A DNA stretch of 64,000 nucleotides from Mycolicibacterium pulveris (GCF_010725725.1 NZ_AP022599.1:1550001-1614000); one strand, 5' to 3'; counted from the first letter of the stretch, positions 16,782-26,524 are shown. Translations and numbers: made by a program. The notes: a model not told the origin generated them from the sequence alone.

Positions 16782-17572
16782 GGCAGCTCGAAGGGCAGCG
16801 AGACACCCTCGTGCGCAAGGCAGTGGGTGCAGGTGCGGTCGGAGGCGACGTTCTCGATCGCCTCGTGCACCAGCTTGCGGAACGGCACCATGTTGCGCTC
16901 GAACTCGGCGAATACGTCGACCGCGCGGACCGCGCTCGCGGCGTGGATGCCTGCGTCCACGTCGGTCACCAAAGCAATGGCGGCATAACATATTTCGAGT
17001 TCACGGGCGAGCACCGCCTCGGGGTAGCCGGTCATGTTGATCAGCGTGAAACCCTGGCTCGCGAACCATCGGCTCTCCGCCCTTGTGGAGAACCGCGGCC
17101 CCTGGATCACCACCATGGTGCCGCCGTCGACCACGCCGGGCAGCTCGGCCGCCGCGGCGCGCAGCGACGGGCAGTACGGGTCGGCGAAGCTGACGTGGAT
17201 GCCGCCGGAGTCGAAGTAGGTGTCCTTGCGCCCGGCCGTGCGGTCGACGAGCTGATCGGGCACCACCGTGGCGCCCGGCCCCAGGTCCGGGCTGAGGCTG
17301 CCGACCGCGCACGGCCCGAAGATCCGTCGCACCCCGAGCGCGCGCAGTGCCCACATGTTGGCCCGGTAGGGCACGGTGTGCGGAGAGAACTCGTGGTTGA
17401 CGCCGTGGCGGGGCAGGAACGCGACCTCGTGCTCGCCGACGGCGCCGATGGTGATCGCCCCGCTCGGCGCGCCGTAGGGGGTGTCGAGGGTGACGCTGCG
17501 GGCGTCGGCGCCGAAGAACGAGTAGAAGCCGCTGCCTCCGATGACTCCGAGCATTGCCTCATTGTCCGTCAT
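16778..17572 (-). CDS. mtnP: S-methyl-5'-thioadenosine phosphorylase (Pnp/MtnP family)
   Basis: A 264-residue purine nucleoside phosphorylase-family enzyme that cleaves methylthioadenosine with phosphate. GVIGGSGFY at the start, [29 protein letters not shown] and [13 protein letters not shown] are the MTAP motifs. Length equals Rv0535. ATG 17570-17572 gives the family length; ATG 17552-17554 (MLGVIGG) is an alternative. Only six bases separate it from the divergent menA start. Confidence 0.93.
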   Translation of the reverse strand: MTDNEAMLGVIGGSGFYSFFGADARSVTLDTPYGAPSGAITIGAVGEHEVAFLPRHGVNHEFSPHTVPYRANMWALRALGVRRIFGPCAVGSLSPDLGPGATVVPDQLVDRTAGRKDTYFDSGGIHVSFADPYCPSLRAAAAELPGVVDGGTMVVIQGPRFSTRAESRWFASQGFTLINMTGYPEAVLARELEICYAAIALVTDVDAGIHAASAVRAVDVFAEFERNMVPFRKLVHEAIENVASDRTCTHCLAHEGVSLPFELP

Positions 17573-17578
17573 GGGACG

Positions 17579-18460
17579 ATGGCGCTCGTGGCCAGTTTCG
17601 CGCAATGGGTCGAGGGTGCTCGCCCCCGGACGTTGCCCAACGCGATCGCCCCGGTGATCGCGGGCACCGGAGCCGCAGCCTGGCTGGGCGCGGCGAGCTG
17701 GTGGAAGGCCTTGCTGGCGTTGCTCGTTGCGGTGGCGATGATCGTCGGCGTCAACTACGCCAACGACTACTCCGACGGCGTCCGCGGCACCGACGACGTG
17801 CGGGCCGGGCCGCTGCGGTTGGTCGGATCGCGGCTGGCGGCGCCGCGTGCGGTGCTGGCCGCCGCGCTGGTGAGCCTTGCCGTGGCGGCGCTGGCCGGGG
17901 CGGTGCTGGCGTGGTTCAGCGCGCCGTGGCTGATCGCGGTCGGCGCGGTGTGCCTGGCGGGTGCGTGGCTGTACACCGGAGGGTCGCGGCCCTACGGCTA
18001 CTCCGGGCTGGGCGAGCTCGCGGTGTTCGTGTTCTTCGGCCTGGTCGCGGTGCTCGGCACGCAGTACACCCAGGCGTTGCGGGTGGACTGGGTCGGGGCG
18101 GCGTGCGCGGTGGCGATGGGGTGCCTGTCGTCGGCGGTGCTGGTGGCCAACAACCTGCGCGACATCCCGACCGACGCCGAGTCGGGCAAGATCACGCTGG
18201 CCGTGCGGCTGGGCGACGGCCGCACCCGGGTGCTTTATCAGGCGCTGGTGGCGACGGCGTTCGCGCTGACGCTGGCGCTGATGCGCGCGACCCCCTGGGC
18301 CGCGGTCGGTTTCGCGGCGCTCCCGCTGGCGGTGCGCGCGGCGCTTCCGGTCCGCAGGGGCCTCGGCGGCAAGGCGTTGATCCCGGTGCTGCGCGACACC
18401 GGGTTGACGATGCTGGTGTGGGCCGTCGCGATCGCCCTGGCGTTGGCCCTGGCTAGGTGA
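17579..18460 (+). CDS. menA: 1,4-dihydroxy-2-naphthoate polyprenyltransferase MenA
   Basis: A 293-residue integral membrane UbiA-family enzyme that prenylates and decarboxylates dihydroxynaphthoate to demethylmenaquinone. The first Asp-rich motif [12 protein letters not shown] starts at residue 62 and the second is [13 protein letters not shown]. About eight to nine helices are visible. ATG 17579 lies six bases from the divergent phosphorylase start, so its promoter must overlap that gene unless transcripts are leaderless. Its 3' end overlaps the convergent DUF1214 gene by 8 nt. Confidence 0.95.
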   Translation: MALVASFAQWVEGARPRTLPNAIAPVIAGTGAAAWLGAASWWKALLALLVAVAMIVGVNYANDYSDGVRGTDDVRAGPLRLVGSRLAAPRAVLAAALVSLAVAALAGAVLAWFSAPWLIAVGAVCLAGAWLYTGGSRPYGYSGLGELAVFVFFGLVAVLGTQYTQALRVDWVGAACAVAMGCLSSAVLVANNLRDIPTDAESGKITLAVRLGDGRTRVLYQALVATAFALTLALMRATPWAAVGFAALPLAVRAALPVRRGLGGKALIPVLRDTGLTMLVWAVAIALALALAR

Positions 18461-19577
18461 CGCTCGTGGGGGCGTCGGCGGCCTTGACCAGCTGCACCTG
18501 CGGGCGGGCGGGCACCTCATCGGCCAGGAACCAGCGGAACGCCAGGTTGCCGCGCGGATAGTCCACGGTGGTAATCGAATTCGGGTGCGCGGTCATCCCG
18601 CGCGAGATCACCGCGGTGACGGTGCCGTCCGAGTTGGGCACCGCGCTGTAGCCGTTGATCGAGGTCTTGGCGTCGGTGACGCCTGCCATGAACTGGTTCC
18701 ACACCACCAGGTTCCAGAACCGGCACGACGGCGGCCGGTGCGTGACCACGAGCGCCTCGTCCTCCTCCAGCACGAAGCTGCCGTAGGCGTAGCAGGCGTC
18801 GCGCGCCGACCAGCCGAAGTTGGCGTCGGGCACCTGATACGGGTCGGCGAATTCGTTGGCCACCTGCGAGATCTCGTGGCCGAGCTGGTGGTGGTCGTCG
18901 ACGCGGACCCCGACGGCCAGCGGCACGATCGCGAACATCGTGCGCAGCCACGCCGCGCTGGCCCGCAGCGCCGCCGCGGTTTCGGCGTCGCCGTGGCGGA
19001 TGGGATCGGGTTCGTCGAGCGCCTCGATGCGCCAGGACACCGGGCGGCCGGTGGTCGGGTCGGCCTGGTAGTCGCGGGTCACCAGCACGACGCCGCCGTC
19101 GGTCGGTCCGTACTCGAACGAGAAGTTGCCGTCGGCGTCTATGTCGAGGTCGTCGTCACGCACGATCGCCACGATCCGGTCCGACCACGCGCCGGGCGAG
19201 GGTTCGTTGTAGGCGGTCACCGAAAAGTACACGCTGTCACCGCGATTGCCGCTGATCCGGTAGCGCCGCTTCGGGTCGACCGGGCACATGTAGTAGTAGG
19301 CGTCGGTGTTGTCACCGCCCCAGCGGCGGTCGCGGCGATGCGGTGTGTTGAGCTCGATCCACACCGGCCGGCTCGGTTCGGCGAACAGATAGGTGTCCAT
19401 CGCGACGCCCAGGGTGGTGGCGAGCATGCGGTAGCCGTCGGCGATGTGGCGGTCGTCGGTGACGGCGCGGTCGCCCTCGAGGAAGGCCTTGTCGAGTTCG
19501 CCGAGCGTGTCGAGGAGTTCGCGCCAAGCGTTAGATGATTCGCGGCTCGCCCCGGAAGATGATTCGTGCTGCGTCAT
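18453..19577 (-). CDS. DUF1214 domain-containing protein
   Basis: A 374-residue soluble protein. [20 protein letters not shown] in the middle and the C-terminal [16 protein letters not shown] and [11 protein letters not shown] segments match the DUF1214 (often with DUF1254) pattern. No catalytic function is established for the family. The start ATG 19575-19577 overlaps the stop of the upstream TetR gene in an ATGA arrangement, so the regulator and this protein are translated as a unit. Confidence 0.78.
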   Translation of the reverse strand: MTQHESSSGASRESSNAWRELLDTLGELDKAFLEGDRAVTDDRHIADGYRMLATTLGVAMDTYLFAEPSRPVWIELNTPHRRDRRWGGDNTDAYYYMCPVDPKRRYRISGNRGDSVYFSVTAYNEPSPGAWSDRIVAIVRDDDLDIDADGNFSFEYGPTDGGVVLVTRDYQADPTTGRPVSWRIEALDEPDPIRHGDAETAAALRASAAWLRTMFAIVPLAVGVRVDDHHQLGHEISQVANEFADPYQVPDANFGWSARDACYAYGSFVLEEDEALVVTHRPPSCRFWNLVVWNQFMAGVTDAKTSINGYSAVPNSDGTVTAVISRGMTAHPNSITTVDYPRGNLAFRWFLADEVPARPQVQLVKAADAPTSVT

Positions 19578-20149
19578 GCGCTGATCCCTTTCGTGATGAG
19601 TTCGGCGGTGCGGTCCACCCACGCGTCGTCGAGCGTGTCCGCGTGGGTGATCAGGGCCAGAAATGCGATGCCGGCGATCGCGTCGACGAGGTCGGCCGCG
19701 GTCACCTCGGGCCGGACCTCGCCGCGCGCGACGGCGGCGTCGAGCCAGTCGGTCAGCCCGCGGCCCAGGATGTCGGCGAAGCGCTCGAGCAACGCCGCGT
19801 GCAGCGTGGGGTCGGCCGCCATCTCACCGACCAGACCCGGCAGTGCGGCACGGGCGGCCGGGGTGGTCAGCACAGCCACCGTCCGGCGCATGATCTCGCG
19901 GACGTCGCCGGCGACGGATCCGGTGTCGGGCAGGTCGGTGGCCTCGCCGAGCGGAAACACCGCCTCGTGCACGAGGTGGGCCTTGCTGGGCCAGCGGCGG
20001 TAGATCGCGGGCTTGCTGGTGGCGGCCCGGCGGGCGATCGCGTCGACCGAAAGCGCTGCGTATCCGGTCTCGCCGAGCAGCTCGACCGTCGCCGCGAGCA
20101 CCGCCCCGTCGATCCGCGGGTCGCGGGGTCGCCCAATCTCCACCGTCAT
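19574..20149 (-). CDS. TetR-family transcriptional regulator
   Basis: A 191-residue repressor. The N-terminal helix-turn-helix reads VDAIARRAATSKPAIYRRWPSK, and the C-terminal half is an all-helical ligand/dimer domain of the TetR_C type with WLDAAVARGEVRPE. It starts at ATG 20147-20149, 28 bases from the divergent sulfotransferase GTG, and overlaps the DUF1214 gene it precedes. It probably controls both itself and the divergent gene. Confidence 0.88.
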   Translation of the reverse strand: MTVEIGRPRDPRIDGAVLAATVELLGETGYAALSVDAIARRAATSKPAIYRRWPSKAHLVHEAVFPLGEATDLPDTGSVAGDVREIMRRTVAVLTTPAARAALPGLVGEMAADPTLHAALLERFADILGRGLTDWLDAAVARGEVRPEVTAADLVDAIAGIAFLALITHADTLDDAWVDRTAELITKGISA

Positions 20150-20155
20150 TACGAA

Positions 20156-20164
20156 ACTGACAGT
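20156..20164. promoter_or_regulatory. Possible operator in the TetR/sulfotransferase divergent region
   Basis: The 28-bp gap between the divergent starts contains the short palindrome ACTGACAGT (ACTG/CAGT around one base). Such a tight divergent gap beside a TetR gene is a typical operator site. The palindrome is short, so this is a weak call. Confidence 0.3.
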
Positions 20165-20177
20165 AACATAAGTCGCT

Positions 20178-21425
20178 GTGACCGATGCCACAGCCGATCC
20201 CGTCCAGTTGCACGACCTCGCCGACCCCCGGTTCCCCGCGGAGGTGGAACCGCTTCGGCAGCTGATGACGTCGATGGCGCCCGAGTGCCCGCTCGACGCC
20301 GACGCGTTACACGCCAAGGCCGTCGCCGAGACCGGCCTCGACGATTTCGGCGCCGACGACTACCGCGAGCGCCTCGACGTGTTTCTCGCTGCGCTGCAGG
20401 AGATTCCACACCTGCACGCGGCGGGCGTGGTCAACTTCCACGCCCAGCTGCTGCAGTGGTTGAAGAACCGGCTGCTGCTCACCGACCTGCTGCGCCGCCA
20501 TCCCGAGATCCACGACATCGAGCTGGTGGCGCCGGTCGTCATCGCCGGTCTGCCCCGCACCGGCACCACCCACCTGCACAACCTGCTGGCGGCGGGGCCG
20601 ACCTTCCGCACCATCCCGTACTGGGAGAGCAACGAGCCGTTTCCGCTGCCCTCGGAGCTCGGGGTCGAGCCGGATCCGCGGCGCACCCGGATGGACGCCG
20701 CCGTCGAGTTCATGAACGCGGTGATGCCGCACTTCGCGTTGATGCACGAGATGACGACCGACCACGTGCACGAGGAGATTCAGCTACTGGCGAACGACTT
20801 CTCCTCGATGCTGTTCGAGACGCTCGCGCACGTGCCGCGCTGGCGCGACTACTACCTGACCCACGATCAGACACCGCACTACGAGCACCTGAAGACGCAG
20901 CTCAAAGCGTTGCAGTTCCTGCGCGGTGGGCGACGCTGGCTGCTCAAGTCGCCGCAGCATCTCGAGCAGCTGCCGGTGCTGAATCACGTGTTCCCGGACG
21001 TCGTGGTGATCGTCACGCATCGCGATCCGGTGCCGGTCGTGTTGTCGATGCTGGCGATGCTCACCTATTCGGCGCGCATGCACTGTTCGCCGGTGCCGGT
21101 GGACGACATCGCGGCGTCCTGGGTGGAGCGGCTCGAGCTCATGCTCGGCGCGCTCATCCGCGACCGCGACGTGATATCGCCGCAGCGCTCGATCGATGTG
21201 CGCTTCGACGACTTCATGGCCAACGAAATGGGCACCGCCGCAGCGATTTACGACCTCGCCGGGGAGACGATGGAACCGGAGGCGCGCGCCGCGATGCTCG
21301 GCTATCTCGAGGAGCACCAGCGTGGCCGGCTCGGCCGGGTGGCCACCTCGGCGCAGATGTTCGGGCTCGACGAGCGCGAGCTGCAGGCCCGGTTCGCCCC
21401 GTACGCGGAACGCTTCCTGAGCTGA
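20178..21425 (+). CDS. Sulfotransferase-family protein
   Basis: A 415-residue cytosolic sulfotransferase. The 5'-phosphosulfate-binding loop GLPRTGTTHL is at 124-133 and the 3'-phosphate-binding region is seen in RRWLLKSPQHLEQLP followed by VIVTHRDPVPVVLSM. It should transfer sulfate from PAPS to a lipid or small hydroxyl acceptor that is unknown. The start is GTG 20178. It is divergent from the TetR gene and is followed by a 60-bp palindrome. Confidence 0.87.
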   Translation: MTDATADPVQLHDLADPRFPAEVEPLRQLMTSMAPECPLDADALHAKAVAETGLDDFGADDYRERLDVFLAALQEIPHLHAAGVVNFHAQLLQWLKNRLLLTDLLRRHPEIHDIELVAPVVIAGLPRTGTTHLHNLLAAGPTFRTIPYWESNEPFPLPSELGVEPDPRRTRMDAAVEFMNAVMPHFALMHEMTTDHVHEEIQLLANDFSSMLFETLAHVPRWRDYYLTHDQTPHYEHLKTQLKALQFLRGGRRWLLKSPQHLEQLPVLNHVFPDVVVIVTHRDPVPVVLSMLAMLTYSARMHCSPVPVDDIAASWVERLELMLGALIRDRDVISPQRSIDVRFDDFMANEMGTAAAIYDLAGETMEPEARAAMLGYLEEHQRGRLGRVATSAQMFGLDERELQARFAPYAERFLS

Positions 21426-21440
21426 CCGCGGGGCCCTCCG

Positions 21441-21500
21441 GCGAGCAGACGCAAAAACCCCCTGAAAGCGCGGCAATAGGGGGTTTTCACGTCTGTTCGC
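21441..21500. repeat. 60-bp palindromic element, family B, copy 1
   Basis: Imperfect arms of about 23 bp, starting GCGAGCAGACGCAAAAACCC and ending GGGTTTTCACGTCTGTTCGC, lie between the sulfotransferase and moxR. The 60-bp unit aligns without gaps to the copy at 31162-31221 with 48 of 60 identical bases by my count. The strong stem could terminate transcription of the sulfotransferase gene. Confidence 0.78.
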
Positions 21501-21591
21501 CACCAACGACGTGTGCGCCTACCCTCGCCGGGGTAACCAACGCTGTCCGCAGCCCGATAGGCATCTCGGAAGCATCCCCGAAAGGACCTGC

Positions 21592-22593
21592 ATGACCGCA
21601 GCACGCACTCAGCTCGACCGCCGCGACCTCGCCGACGCGCACCGCGTCGCCGCCGCGGTGTCCGACGCGTTCTCGGCCAAGGTCGTGGGGCAGGAGAACC
21701 TGCGCGAGTCGCTGCTCATCGGGTTGCTCGCCGGCGGGCACGTCCTCATCGAAAGCGTTCCGGGCCTGGCCAAGACCACGGCCGCGCGCGTCATCGCCGA
21801 ATCCATCCACGGCGGGTTCCAGCGCATCCAGTGCACCCCGGACCTGTTGCCCAGCGACATCATCGGCACGCAGGTGTACGAGTCCGCGACGAACTCGTTC
21901 GTCACCCAGCTCGGCCCCGTGCACACCAACATCGTGTTGCTCGACGAGATCAACCGCTCCAGCGCCAAGACGCAGAGCGCCATGCTCGAAGCGATGGAGG
22001 AGCGCCAGACCACCGTCGCGGGCACCGTCTATCCGATCCCGGAGCCGTTCCTGGTGATCGCCACCCAGAACCCGGTGGACCAGGAGGGCACCTATCCGCT
22101 GTCCGAGGCGCAGACCGACCGGTTCATGCTCAAGGAGATCCTCGGCTACCCCTCCGCCGAACAAGAGGTGGAGGTCATGTTCCGGATGGACGCCGGGTTG
22201 TACGACAAGAACCACCGCACGCGGCCGGTCGTCACACTCGACGATGTGCGACGCGCACAGGACGTGGTGCGCAACGTGCACATGGACCAGGCGCTGATGC
22301 TCTACGCCGGCCAACTCGTCGGCGCCACCCGCCATCCCGACCAGTTCCTGCCCGCCCAGCTGGCCCGCCTCGTCGAGTACGGTGCCAGCCCCCGCGCGAC
22401 CATCGCGCTGTGTCAGAGCGCGCGTGCCCTTGCGGTGTTGTCCGGTCGTGCCCACGTCGTTCCCGACGACATCGCCAAGCTGGTGCACCGGGTGCTGCGG
22501 CACCGGCTGATCCTCGGGTTCGAGGCGGCAAGCAAGGGCATCACCTCGGAGCGCGTCATCGACGCTGTGCTGCAGGCGATCCGGGTGCCCTAG
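21592..22593 (+). CDS. MoxR-family AAA+ ATPase
   Basis: A 333-residue AAA+ chaperone-like ATPase. Walker A is the MoxR variant ESVPGLAKT at 54-62, Walker B LLDEINR at 116-122, with sensor ATQNP and a C-terminal lid domain. MoxR proteins are thought to help assemble or activate partners together with VWA proteins. The start ATG 21592 has AAAGGA at 21581-21586. It heads a six-gene unit with DUF58, membrane, two VWA-like and TPR genes. Confidence 0.92.
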   Translation: MTAARTQLDRRDLADAHRVAAAVSDAFSAKVVGQENLRESLLIGLLAGGHVLIESVPGLAKTTAARVIAESIHGGFQRIQCTPDLLPSDIIGTQVYESATNSFVTQLGPVHTNIVLLDEINRSSAKTQSAMLEAMEERQTTVAGTVYPIPEPFLVIATQNPVDQEGTYPLSEAQTDRFMLKEILGYPSAEQEVEVMFRMDAGLYDKNHRTRPVVTLDDVRRAQDVVRNVHMDQALMLYAGQLVGATRHPDQFLPAQLARLVEYGASPRATIALCQSARALAVLSGRAHVVPDDIAKLVHRVLRHRLILGFEAASKGITSERVIDAVLQAIRVP

Positions 22594-22595
22594 CG

Positions 22596-23456
22596 GTGGG
22601 CCACCATCTCAACCGCGCGAAAGCACACTTCGGCACCGACACCCGTGGGTTGCTCGAGGGCGGACGCTACGCGCTGCTGCACACCCGCAGTCTGGAGTTC
22701 GACGAGCTGCGGCCCTATGTGCCCGGTGACGACGTCCGCGACATCGACTGGAAGGCCTCCGCGCGCTCGGGGCACGTGCTGATCAAACGGTTCGTCTCCG
22801 AGAAGCACCACAAGATCCTGCTGGTCGCCGACGCGGGCCGCAACATGTCGTCGCTGACCCCGAACGGCGAGACGAAACGCGATGTGGCAGCACACATTCT
22901 CGGGGCCTTCGGGCTGGTCACGCTCGGCCGCGCCGACCAGATCGGGATGGTGTACGGCGATGCCCGTGGCTGTGTCAACATCCGCCAGCGCCGTGGCGAG
23001 ACCCACATCGAGAACATGCTGCACCGCTTCTACGCACATACCTTGGCCGAGCCGGGCGTCAGCGACATCGTGAGCCAACTGGACTACGTGGCAACCCATT
23101 ACCGCCACTCGATGTTGATCGTCGTGGTGTCGGACGAACCCGAGGTCGACGACCGCCTCGATGACGCGGTCACCCGACTGCGGTCCCGCCACGACGTGCT
23201 GTGGGCGATGGTCCCCGACATGCCCGCGGTCGGCGACCACGACGGCTACGACGTGGGCTCGGGCAGCCTGGTGCTCCGCGGCGCAGCGCTGGGACCGCGC
23301 GTCGTTGCCGCCTACCGGCGCGCCGAACAGGAACGCGCACACCGGCTCGACGAGTACCTGACCGCCCGCGCGATCCCCTACGCCACGATCGGCGCCAGCA
23401 CCCAGATCCGTCCCCGGCTCGTCGAATTGACCGAGGTGTTCGCTCGTGCCGGATGA
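22596..23456 (+). CDS. DUF58 domain-containing protein
   Basis: A 286-residue cytosolic protein with the DUF58 signature FDELRPYVPGDDVRDIDWKASARSG near residues 37-60 and a VWA-like C-terminal half (ILLVADAGRNM, then LIVVVSDEPEVDD). It is the standard partner gene of MoxR. The start is GTG 22596, two bases after the moxR stop. Function is not established; a role in assembling the membrane VWA complex is inferred from conserved gene order. Confidence 0.9.
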   Translation: MGHHLNRAKAHFGTDTRGLLEGGRYALLHTRSLEFDELRPYVPGDDVRDIDWKASARSGHVLIKRFVSEKHHKILLVADAGRNMSSLTPNGETKRDVAAHILGAFGLVTLGRADQIGMVYGDARGCVNIRQRRGETHIENMLHRFYAHTLAEPGVSDIVSQLDYVATHYRHSMLIVVVSDEPEVDDRLDDAVTRLRSRHDVLWAMVPDMPAVGDHDGYDVGSGSLVLRGAALGPRVVAAYRRAEQERAHRLDEYLTARAIPYATIGASTQIRPRLVELTEVFARAG

Positions 23457-23919
23457 CCTGCTGCGCTTCGTCATCGGCCCCACCCCGTATTCGGGTTGGT
23501 GGCTGTGGCTGGCCGTTCTGTTGATCCTGCTCGTGATCGGCTGGTATGCCGCGGTTTTCGTGTGGACGCTGCCCGCCGAGCGGCTGCGCCGCCTGCCCCT
23601 CGTCGGGTCGTGGCACGCCAGGCTGTTGCGGCGCCGCTTCGCCCGCACCATCGACAACGTCGCCGAGCGGCACCGACGCGGTGACCTGCCGGCGCCAGAC
23701 GCCGCCGCGCTGATCAGCCGCACCCTGCGCAGCTTTCTGCATCAGGCCACCGGCACCCCGGCCCAGTACATGCATGTCGAGGCCATCGCCTCCGGCGCGC
23801 TGGCTCCGGCCGCGCCGGTGTTCGAGGCGCTCAACGACGCGCAGTTCAACGCCTCCTCGCCGGTGGATGTCGCCCAGACCGGCTCGGCGGCAGAAGAATT
23901 GGTGCGCACATGGCCCTGA
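23446..23919 (+). CDS. Single-TM protein of the MoxR/Bat cluster
   Basis: A 157-residue protein with one membrane helix at about residues 17-40, then a basic stretch and a soluble cytoplasmic helical domain (TIDNVAERHRRGDLPAPDAAALISRTLRSFL). Position and shape match the DUF4381-type third gene of Bat operons. GTG 23446 overlaps the DUF58 gene by 11 nt and its own end overlaps the next gene by 10 nt. Confidence 0.75.
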   Translation: MPDDLLRFVIGPTPYSGWWLWLAVLLILLVIGWYAAVFVWTLPAERLRRLPLVGSWHARLLRRRFARTIDNVAERHRRGDLPAPDAAALISRTLRSFLHQATGTPAQYMHVEAIASGALAPAAPVFEALNDAQFNASSPVDVAQTGSAAEELVRTWP

Positions 23920-24911
23920 GTTGGTGGCCGGTGGCCGTGGTCGGCTTCGTCTGTCTTGCCGCCGCGGTGGCGCTGGCGGTGCTGCCGTCGCTTGACCGCG
24001 AGATCCGCGAACTGCGGCCGCTGGCGAACACCTCGCGGTTGACGCGGCTGCCCGAATACGCCCGCGTGGCACGCAGAAGGACACTGTCGGTGGTCGCAAC
24101 GGTCGCGCTGCTGCTGATCCTGTTCACCGCGGCGACACTGGCCAGCGCCAGGCCCAGCGGATGGTGGTCGTCGCGCAGTGGAGACACCCCGCACGACATC
24201 ATGCTCTGCGTCGGCCAACCCGCCACCGACCCGACCACCGCGACGTTTCTTTCGCACTTCGCCGCGCAGGCCGGAACCTACGGCACCCAACGCATCGGGT
24301 TGACGTCGCCGAACCGCCGCGTGATCCCGCTGACCCGCGACTACTCGTACGCCGCCGAAACGCTCACCGACATCGCCGAAGTCGGGCGCGCCGACGGAGA
24401 CTCCGAGCTGTCCTCCGCCCAGCGCACCGCAGCGTCGTTCGCCCCCGCGGTGTCCTACCTCGACTACGCGCCCAGCGTCGCCGACCTGCTGGCGTTGTGT
24501 ATCACCGGGTTTCCGTCCTTCGACGCGCCGAGCGCACACCGGCGCTCGCTGATCTACCTGGGCCCCGGTGAGCTTCGCGCGCCCGGCGAGACTCGGGCGG
24601 CGTTATTCGACGACCAGCAGGTCACCGACATGGCCACCGAAGCCGGCATCCAGGTCAACCTGCTCGCGAGCTCGCCGGGCGGCGGCCTGCGCGACATCAC
24701 CGAAGCGACCGGCGGACAGTATGTTTCGCTCGATGCCGGCGACACCGGCATGATCCGGGCCCTCGACCGGATCCGGGACAACCCGCCGGACCCCACGGCG
24801 CCGTCCGACACCGTCGCCGCCTGGTACGGCGACTCGCCGAACGTCCCGCTGTCCGTCGCGGCGGTGGCCTCGCTGCTGCTGGCGTTGGCGTTGGTGGTGT
24901 TGCGCCGATGA
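23910..24911 (+). CDS. Membrane VWA-like protein 1 (BatA-type), no MIDAS motif
   Basis: A 333-residue protein with membrane helices near residues 5-26, 60-80 and at the C-terminus, enclosing an extracytoplasmic VWA-like domain. Where a MIDAS motif (DxSxS) is expected, the sequence reads IMLCVGQPATDP, so the metal site is absent. It is the fourth gene of the MoxR operon and overlaps its neighbour by 4 nt. The fold assignment rests on order and topology more than on motifs. Confidence 0.7.
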   Translation: MALSWWPVAVVGFVCLAAAVALAVLPSLDREIRELRPLANTSRLTRLPEYARVARRRTLSVVATVALLLILFTAATLASARPSGWWSSRSGDTPHDIMLCVGQPATDPTTATFLSHFAAQAGTYGTQRIGLTSPNRRVIPLTRDYSYAAETLTDIAEVGRADGDSELSSAQRTAASFAPAVSYLDYAPSVADLLALCITGFPSFDAPSAHRRSLIYLGPGELRAPGETRAALFDDQQVTDMATEAGIQVNLLASSPGGGLRDITEATGGQYVSLDAGDTGMIRALDRIRDNPPDPTAPSDTVAAWYGDSPNVPLSVAAVASLLLALALVVLRR

Positions 24912-25798
24912 CGTTCGCTCCCGTGCTTCCCGCGGCGTTGCTGGTCGTGATCACGGCGGCGGTGGTGGTCCTGCGGCTGATCACCATGCGGTCGTTGGCG
25001 ACCGGACCCGGGCACCGCTGGGCGACGGTCTGGCGGTGGTCCGGGCTGACGCTCGCGCTTCTGCTGCTGTTGATCGCCGCGGCGCGCCCCGGGTTCGGTC
25101 ACGGTGGCCCGCAACGCATCACCGTGGCGCAGTCCGGCGACAACACCAACGTGTTCTTCCTCGTCGATCGGTCCACCGCCAGCACCGGCGCGATCGGCGA
25201 GGACATCCAATCCCTGATCGCAGCCCATCCGCAGTCGCGGTTCGCGGTGCTCAGCTTCGCGTCGCGGCCGTCGTTGGACTGGCCGCTGTCGCAGGACGCG
25301 TGGAGTCTGCAGCCCGAAATCGCGTCGCTCACACCGTATGACGAACCCCACGACACGGTGAACGCGGCGGCAGCCGCCAACGTGCTGCGCTACCAGCTGA
25401 TCGCGGCCGGCCAGCAGTATCCCGACTCGCAGAACCTGGTGTACTACTTCGGTGCCGGTGCGCCCGGATCACAAGCGCCGCAGGGCAAGTTCGACCCGGT
25501 CGCCGGATCGGTGCACGGCGGCGCGGTGTTCGCCCGAGGCACAGCGCTGGACGAATCGACGTTGCGCCGCATCGCCGGCCAGCTCGCCGTGCCCTACCTC
25601 GGCCCCGGCGACGACGTGTCCGTCGCTCACGCCGCGCCGAACGGTACCGTCGCGCAGGCGCCGACGGACGGCGGCCAGCGTACCGAGCTGTACTGGATGT
25701 TCACCCTGGTCGCCGCGGTGCTGCTGCTGTTCGAGAGCTACCTGAGCATCCGCGAGCTGCGCCGGGTCCGGATGTCGCGCCGGGAGGTGATGTCGTGA
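24908..25798 (+). CDS. Membrane VWA-like protein 2 (BatB-type), degenerate MIDAS
   Basis: A 296-residue protein with two N-terminal helices, an extracytoplasmic VWA-like domain and a C-terminal helix (MFTLVAAVLLLFESYL). The MIDAS-equivalent segment is FFLVDRSTAS: Asp and the first Ser are kept but the second Ser position is Ala. It overlaps both flanking genes by 4 nt, which suggests stoichiometric production with them. Confidence 0.72.
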   Translation: MTFAPVLPAALLVVITAAVVVLRLITMRSLATGPGHRWATVWRWSGLTLALLLLLIAAARPGFGHGGPQRITVAQSGDNTNVFFLVDRSTASTGAIGEDIQSLIAAHPQSRFAVLSFASRPSLDWPLSQDAWSLQPEIASLTPYDEPHDTVNAAAAANVLRYQLIAAGQQYPDSQNLVYYFGAGAPGSQAPQGKFDPVAGSVHGGAVFARGTALDESTLRRIAGQLAVPYLGPGDDVSVAHAAPNGTVAQAPTDGGQRTELYWMFTLVAAVLLLFESYLSIRELRRVRMSRREVMS

Positions 25799-26511
25799 CG
25801 CGCCACCTGCCCCGGCGGCTGCGGCTGCGACGGCGACTGCTGGTGATCTCCGCGCCGCTGGTCGTTGCCGCGCTGCTCGCCGCGGTCAAGATGCTGTCGG
25901 TGGTGCTGGCGGGGCAGGCCGCCGAATCGCATTACGATGAACGGGCTTTGGGCGCTCTGCGCGGCGACGTGGCGACGCTGGGCGTGGTCAACGTGATCGA
26001 ACCGGCGAAGGCGCCGTTCGCGGCGGGCGCCCTCGCCGTGCTGGAGAACCGGCTCGACGACGCCGATGCCGCGTTCACCGAGTCCCTGTCACACACCGAT
26101 GCCGCGCGGTCCTGCCCGGTGCGCGTCAACCTGGCACTGGTGCGCGAGCGGCAGGGCGACATCTCCGCGTGGGAGGGCCGTCCGGACGCGGCCCTGCAGC
26201 GCTATCGCAGCGCGGCGGCGCTCGTCGCGAACGCGCCGCAGGGCTGCTTCGAGCACAACACCGACCCCGATCCCCAACGGCGCGCGGTGCGCGCCGACAC
26301 CGCCGCCCGACTGGAGGCCAAGATGGCCGGATTGACCGCACCGCCGCCTCCCCCGCCGCCGTCGGCGTCGTCGCCGCCTCCCCCGCCCGCGGCCGTGCTC
26401 GCACCCGGCGCGCCCCAACCCGACGCCGAGCGCCCACCGCTGCTGTTGCACCCGCACAGCGGGGACCCGGTCGAGAGGCTGCGCCAACTGCTGCGGGACG
26501 CTGCCGGATAG
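25795..26511 (+). CDS. Membrane-anchored TPR-like protein closing the MoxR operon
   Basis: A 238-residue protein with a basic N-terminus, one membrane helix (residues 16-42) and an extracytoplasmic helical repeat region (LAVLENRLDDADAAFTESL, VNLALVRERQGD) like the TPR subunit of Bat complexes. It ends in a proline-rich linker (PPPPPPP, PPPPPAA) and a short charged tail. GTG 25795 overlaps the previous gene by 4 nt. A 13-bp tandem duplication (26500-26525) covers its stop codon. Confidence 0.72.
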   Translation: MTRHLPRRLRLRRRLLVISAPLVVAALLAAVKMLSVVLAGQAAESHYDERALGALRGDVATLGVVNVIEPAKAPFAAGALAVLENRLDDADAAFTESLSHTDAARSCPVRVNLALVRERQGDISAWEGRPDAALQRYRSAAALVANAPQGCFEHNTDPDPQRRAVRADTAARLEAKMAGLTAPPPPPPPSASSPPPPPAAVLAPGAPQPDAERPPLLLHPHSGDPVERLRQLLRDAAG

Positions 26512-26524
26512 TGCTGCCGGATAG

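Noticed and set aside
21515..21540. TACCC-N6-GGGTA inverted repeat upstream of moxR
   Set aside because: It looks like the 22-bp operator motif at 36167, but the half-sites point the opposite way and the arms are only 5 bp.
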